A stretch of 64,000 nt of DNA from Wuchereria bancrofti (taxonomy: Eukaryota; Nematoda; Chromadorea; Rhabditida; Onchocercidae). The translations under genes and the position numbers were made by a program. The number at the start of each line of letters is the position of its first letter. Position 1 is the stretch's first letter. Location: assembly GCA_005281725.1 (NCBI GenBank), contig SSBO01000007.1:1308402-1372401 (forward strand). The letters run 5' to 3'. Below, in pieces: positions 58,185 to 64,000 of this stretch. Below the pieces are notes generated by a model. The model was not told the origin of the DNA. It saw only the letters and a program-made list of their open reading frames with translations, and searched no databases.

Positions 58185-61100
58185 TCATTCCTGTGGTTCT
58201 TTACCTAGCCGTCGAAGTCGCACTGAAAACAAAAAGTAATTTTCCTTACAAAATATGGATAATGTACAAACTGGAGATTCTATAAAGCTAACAATGGAAC
58301 TAACGTCTTTCATAGTTTCGTTCAAGGGCTTCCGAAACTCGGTGGCGTGCTTCCATCGATTGGAAGGATACACCAACGCGCAGTAATGATTCATTCTCTT
58401 CTACTGTAAGCATCATATCCATTTCTATTTGATTTCCTAACACGCTTGCTCGCTGAAAACAAAATGAAAAGACAATGGTGTTGCTGGAAATGAATGATTT
58501 CAAAAGAATTCAATATAATGACACATTTCCCCCATTATATGTAGTGAAGAAAATGTATTAGCAAAAAAAATGAATTTAGGAAGAATGAGAAGGAAAATAA
58601 ACATTTCAATTACCGGAATGTTCATTTTTCCATTTTCCTCCAGACAGAAAGAAAAGGTTCATTCAGAACAAACTCAGTGGATCTCGACAAATGATTTCAA
58701 AAATAATTTAAAAGTTTGCAAAAAGAAATTTTAACTACTATTTGATGAAAGGTGATACAGTATGATGGTGTTACGCTTTGTTTTATTGCAGAACACTTTG
58801 ATTGTGACCCACACCGAAAAATGATATAATAATAAGTGAGAACAGCTACCAATACAAAATGAAACCTGGAAAAACTGAAAATAACTCTTTTCAGTCTTTT
58901 CACAGTCAATGTAAAAGAGAAAAAAACCTGATTTTCAGCATGAAATTCCGTCAGATTTTGGGTGACAAGCGTAGCACGTAACAATTTTGCCAGCAGTTCC
59001 GGTGTTATAAAATTCGATTCAACATTCAAAACACGCAACGATGGTGACGTTTCTAACAGTTCAACCAAACCCTAAAGAACATTTAAAGATATAATTTAGT
59101 CGTGATTCTTTTGGTCGCAAAGAAAAGTTGAAGATTGAAAAAGATTTTAAAATATTCACTATTAATGTATCGCAAAATAGATTACTTATTGCATATAAAA
59201 ATTGTCAAAAAGTGATGATAAAAGTTGGAAGGAAGTGCAAATGTTGTAACGCATCATTAATTTTCCATCCAATTTAACTGTTGTTCTGCTATCAGCTTTT
59301 TGACTGCTTTATTCTGTCAACATTTAATAAATACGACGCATCAATGTTTTGTAGAGCCGTGTAAACTGACAAATGCTACACTACTTTACACCATCGCTTA
59401 CTGACTGACATTAAATTGCTAGTAGGCTAACAAATATTGTAAAGTCAAAGATATGCATAATGAAATAAAAGCAGCACACTTACTCTAGCTTCTTGATCAG
59501 AAATAGCAGTATTGGCCATTGACAGCTTTTTAATGTGCTTGCTAGCACAGGATGCTTTAATGAGAGCCTTGATACGCTCCTTTGATATTCGCTTCATGTT
59601 GTTGATATTTATTTCAGTCACCATCTCATCGTTTGCTTCAAGTTTCCTGTAATTTGAAATCAAGCTCTCACTTACACTCGAATTTAAAAATAAAATCTGT
59701 ATTATGAAAGCCTCGAATACGAAAAATGTTACAGAAGCTGAATGAACCTACTTGATGCATTCATCAACGTCAGTTTCATTTTCTGGTTCTTCCGGAAGAA
59801 TTTTCGCCTCGAAAGCCCTAACAACACCACTAAACGTAGTTCCTGTTGTTTCATCCTGACCTTTACCCTGCAACTTGGGCAAGAAGATAGTCTTTCACTT
59901 CTACACTGACGAGATAATGTTTACTTCATCGAAATACGAAGCTATTAAAAAATACAAAAGGAAGAGAACACAACAACAAAATTTGCTTTGAAATATAAAA
60001 AATAATTTTCTGTGATTAACACTCATTTTTTATATACAAACATAACTTTTCTATATAAGCTATATTCACTTAAGCATTCCGTGCCCTTCGCTACCGCAGT
60101 TCATTTCATTGGAAAGCATAAGTGGACATTTAGACGCAATCCATTTAAAAATCAAAGCTTTACAGATTAAACAAAGGTAAAGGTTAAGGAAAACTATCAT
60201 ATAAAGCCTACAAGTCGGATCATGAACATGTAATAGATCACTATTATTTATCATTAATTTTCACAGTGATAACATGAACTAAAAATGTCAGCAATGAAAA
60301 CGTCTCAGTGCTTAACATAATAATAAATGTGCTTAACATAATAATAAACGACTTAAGATTATTCGTAATTTATAGCATTGCTTCACCGTTTAAGACGTTT
60401 AAGTTACGAGTGGACATCCAGTTATTAGATTACACAATGGCACATAACACTATGACAGTAATAATGACATAACAAACCTTCAAAGCACTGTAATACTGAG
60501 ATTGGTTGAGCAAATTGTGCATCCCAAGAATACCAGCTAAGTCAACGAGATCTTTTTCGGGTGCATCATGAAGTGCTTCATCCAAATCGTCTTCGTCATC
60601 ATCCAAATCCAATTCTATTGGCATTTCCATTTTACCGGATTTCTTATCACTACTCTCTTTCGGCTCATAAATTTTTCCTACAGCGAAATAAAACATTTGC
60701 GCTAAGGTCGAAATTAGTGAATTCACTAGTGGCGATAGAATAGAATTGTGTATCCGTAAAACCATTCACAAAAAAAGCTTGGAAAAAAATATGGTACCCA
60801 CCGAAATCTTCTTTTTATAGCGGTAAGTACTTTAAAAACATTATTTCAACTAAAACATTCTTCCGTGTTTCAAAAAGACTACACGTGAGTTTGAAACAGA
60901 AGCTCTTAAGTGGTATAAGACAATGCTATTACCTCGTTAAGTTCACCTGAATAACTGACCTCGTTTAATACCTGGGCTAAAAGGTACCCATTCCTCCCAG
61001 TCTTCTTCTTGCTTTGCACTTTCCTCGAGGAACACCAACAGTTTATCCCTCTGATAAGGTCCGGTTGGCTGTTTACTGGTTTGATTCCGACATCGTTGTG

Positions 61101-62019
61101 ATGGTGGAAGTAAGGAATTCTGAAAAAAAAAAAAAAAACAATGACCTTAAAAAATGTACAAATGCACTTTGAATAAACTAAATTTATGTTGACTGTGAAA
61201 AACTAAGACTTATTAGGTAAATCAGTAATCTATTTCATACACGTCACAACAAACAAACAGTAACTCATCTTCCAAATCGATGAAACAGATTAAACGCAAT
61301 CAATAAATACGATAGCTTACATCAGGATCGAAGTCACTGTTGAGGTCTTCGAGTTCTTCTGGCGATAATTTTGACAGCAGTCCTTCTAGGTCAGCGTCAT
61401 CCAAGTCTCGCAGTTCTTTGCCAAAAATTTTCGGTGCAGCAGTACCAACTTTAGTACGAGCTGCCGGTGCAATTATTCTAGTTTCCTCCGAATAATAACT
61501 ATAAATATTTAAAAGCATTACATTATGAAGTCAATGAGAATGAATGGCTGTCTAACAAAACAGTCCAACATCAGTACAATAAGGAAAGAAGGTGCAAAGT
61601 TACCGATACTGAATTTCGGCTAAGTAAAAACACGGCAAGCGAACCGTAATGTCGTTTTACCGCTAGAAAAATTTACAGTCAAAAGATACCCATTTATACT
61701 TGGAAATTTGAACAGCATATAGAATTATAATCCTCCAAGAATAACTTCTGATACTCTAATAATGAGTTAAAATTAGCGGTTAAACAAGCAACACCCTCTA
61801 CTATTTTTATACGAAAACCAATACTCGATTATTTCAACATGAAATTGCAGCACTGTCACTTAACATAAAAAGCATTACCATTTCTCGTTGAAGTTTGCAA
61901 TAATTTTTTTGAAACTATTTCAAAAATCCACGAAGAAAAAGGAAACTTAGCAAAAGACTTCAGAATTTCCTGTTCATCTCAATCAAAGATATGAGAACTT
62001 ACTTGCTGTTACCGCTCAT
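58185..62019 (-). CDS. tmd-1: Tropomodulin, 383 residues
   Basis: Caps the pointed ends of actin filaments together with tropomyosin, for example in muscle thin filaments. Nine exons: 62019-62003, 61498-61321, 61119-60972, 60677-60478, 59867-59752, 59646-59484, 59071-58928, 58452-58305 and 58222-58185 (1152 bp). The N-terminal actin- and tropomyosin-binding part has FGKELRDLDDADLEGLLSKL, SPEELEDLNSDFDP, QRDKLLVFLEESAKQE, and LVDLAGILGMHNLLNQSQYY. The C-terminal leucine-rich repeat cap has TEININNMKRISKERIKALI, LRVLNVESNFITPELL and LTEFHAENQ. The end is basic (RLRLRRLGKEPQE). Length and domain order match animal tropomodulins, and the C. elegans gene is tmd-1/unc-94. The first exon carries only five full codons (MSGNS) plus two bases, so an alternative 5' exon from another promoter is possible. 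Confidence 0.96.
60309..60350 (+). repeat. Two-copy 21-bp tandem duplication
   Basis: GTGCTTAACATAATAATAAA occurs at 60309 and again 21 bp later at 60330, inside a tropomodulin intron (60477-59868). Confidence 0.9.
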
Positions 62020-64000
62020 CTCTTCGTCCTTAAGAGGTGCAGGGACGCGATGACTATTCTACACAGGTCGCGAAATCCAGAGTATACCTGTAAATTTGAA
62101 CGAAATAGAAAGTTGTACTACTATCAGAAAGAACAGTGAGTGACATGAATCAAAAGATAAAGGTATAAAAGGCATGAAAGACGGAGGCATATGGTAATAA
62201 TGGCTATGAAAAATAGCATTATTACTTAAGCAATATTCATCATATCTACAAGGCCTATTACACTCGATGCGCTTAATGCGCTGCAGTAATACACGAGAGA
62301 AAGTTATGAAAACACGCATTGATCGACATAAAGCACATTTCACGTGCACAGCTGCACACGCACTCTGCACACAACCATGTAGAGGCAAAAATTTGGAAAG
62401 GAATTAAATTTCGGAAAGTAAGTCTAGAGAGAGAGAAAGGGAGGAAGAGAGAAAAAAGATATGAACTTGAGAGACCACCGAACTGACTGCTAGTGAGTCC
62501 TTCTCTAGTTCACAGCAAAACAGAGCAAAACGACCCGAACAGAGAGTGACATGTCAAACACAGTATACCAAAGTGAATAGTGCCATAAAGGCAGACAAGG
62601 CTTGTGCTCAGAAAGAATATTAAATTCCTAGGCCTGCAAGACATGGTTGTACTGAAATGATCGTCAAAATATCATTAATCACTAATCGATAGTGCAGCCA
62701 GTGCTACGATAACTGCAGTTCTGCCATTACTACTAGCAGCGATGCTATTGCTGCACTCCCTCACTCCACAAAGGCCCAACAACAACAACATCAGGTCTCT
62801 CTCACTAGAAAACCCAAGGAAGAAATGAAGAATCTTGGGATTTGGCACAGGGCCAATTTGTAAAATGCAGCGCGACACTTTGCCATTGTGCAGTGTGAGA
62901 CAATTTAAGTGTAGCAGAGCGACGGTGTACTTTCTTTTCTGTGGAGAAAGTGTGAGGATTTAGTAGAAATGTCGGGGTTTGAAGGGATTCAAGGAGATAC
63001 AAGAAATAGTTATTGGTTTTATTTTGAATACCAGAACACTCACTTAAATAACGAATGATTTTAACTTGCAGAAGCTCTCAATGACTCAAATTCTCACGCT
63101 TATTCCTTTTCTTTTTCATAAAAAATATCAGATATTGCTAGGATATTTTCCGGGAGAAGAATGACTAACTTACACAAATTTCTCAGAATTAATCACTTGT
63201 ACTATCACATGTTACACCCACTTGGCATTTGAGCACTTTTACGAGCATTTCGCAGTGACATAGTTCATCTCTGTTTCCTTTAGTCTTCTACTTTTTAGAT
63301 GGAAAAATGGTTGACCTCTGGCATACGTCGATATCTGATTATCTTCCCAGTGATTTTATATGAATAAACAAGTAAAGCAGATATCCCATCTTATCATTCT
63401 GCCATGTAGTGTATGACTTCCTGATATCCTTGAGATTACTTACTTGATGCTGCTAATACCGGAAAGTTGGATGAGTTCCAGAAGGTAAGGGAAATGGTTA
63501 GAATAATAATAAATTGGACTAATTCCAACCAGAAAAGCAAAGAAAAGTCTACAATTCGCCCGCCATTTTGGTCGGTAAAGTAATGAAATTATTACGAATT
63601 TTGACAAACAATCCAGAATATGGATAGACACGTATAGGTATACTTTGGATCACTTAAGTACATAATGATAAGTTATTGACGACATCGAGATTTGCCGAAA
63701 CATTTTAAATTACAAAATCACTTTGCTATCAACAAATGCATCACATCAATGAGAGCTACTTTTTTACGTTTTTTTGTGCATCTCTCATCGCCGTTTCATT
63801 TAATTTTTTAATTTTGCTGATTACATTGAATGGCATTTTAGATGATTATCATTTGTCGACCATCCGTTAATTTTCTTACTTGGAATCTTTTATGTACTAA
63901 GTAATGTTAATGTATACCAAGGCGCTTCTGTCGTGTTCTAGTCATATAATTTACTTATTTCCATCCCATTTCGTTCAATTTGATGTGTGTTAATTATAAA
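62020..64000. other. Tropomodulin upstream region
   Basis: About 2 kb to the window edge. It should contain the tropomodulin promoter and perhaps 5' UTR exons. A purine-rich GAGAGAGAAAGGGAGGAAG tract lies at about 62428-62455. Open frames here lack motifs or splice partners, so no gene is called. Confidence 0.45.

Overview
This is a eukaryotic window, almost certainly from a nematode and most like a filarial worm. It is strongly AT-rich. Its genes are split into short exons by introns of roughly 100 to 1500 bp that mostly end in T-rich CAG. The recognisable proteins are close to nematode orthologues. There is no sign of bacterial, plasmid or phage sequence. Every gene model below was built by hand, joining exons by splice signals and reading-frame phase, and in each fully modelled gene the exon lengths sum to a whole number of codons.

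Layout, left to right. 1-3286 (-): C-terminal Src kinase (csk), with its 3' end off the window. 7188-8485 (+): an unrecognised cysteine-rich protein. 9671-12113 (-): a 266-residue four-pass membrane protein. 14524-16361 (+): a PNRC-motif (mRNA-decapping coactivator-like) protein whose N-terminus is encoded by an 11-copy 24-bp minisatellite. 16362-20728: gene-free, holding a degenerate repeat array. 20729-22908 (-): an unrecognised helical protein of 317 residues. 25389-29955 (-): a calponin-homology-domain protein. 29956-40475: a gene desert of about 10.5 kb. 40476-41051 (-): a doubtful intronless ORF. 41343-47662 (+): an hnRNP Q/R (SYNCRIP) homologue. 49900-53138 (-): mitochondrial ATP synthase alpha subunit. 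54549-56148 (+): Rab8 GTPase. 58185-62019 (-): tropomodulin.

The genes do not form an operon or pathway; they are mostly housekeeping and cytoskeletal genes. Neighbours are mainly convergent (hnRNP/atp-1, rab-8/tropomodulin, PNRC/helical protein) or divergent (membrane protein/PNRC, atp-1/rab-8). As far as I recall, the C. elegans orthologues of csk, hnRNP R, atp-1, rab-8 and tropomodulin all lie on chromosome I, so this window looks like a piece of that conserved linkage group.

The most unusual observations are the minisatellite-coded N-terminus joined to a PNRC motif, a CSK model with no visible SH3 domain and with a GC-AG intron, several 3' splice sites ending in AAG instead of CAG, a long near-perfect hairpin in the desert, and three multi-exon proteins that I cannot assign to a named family.
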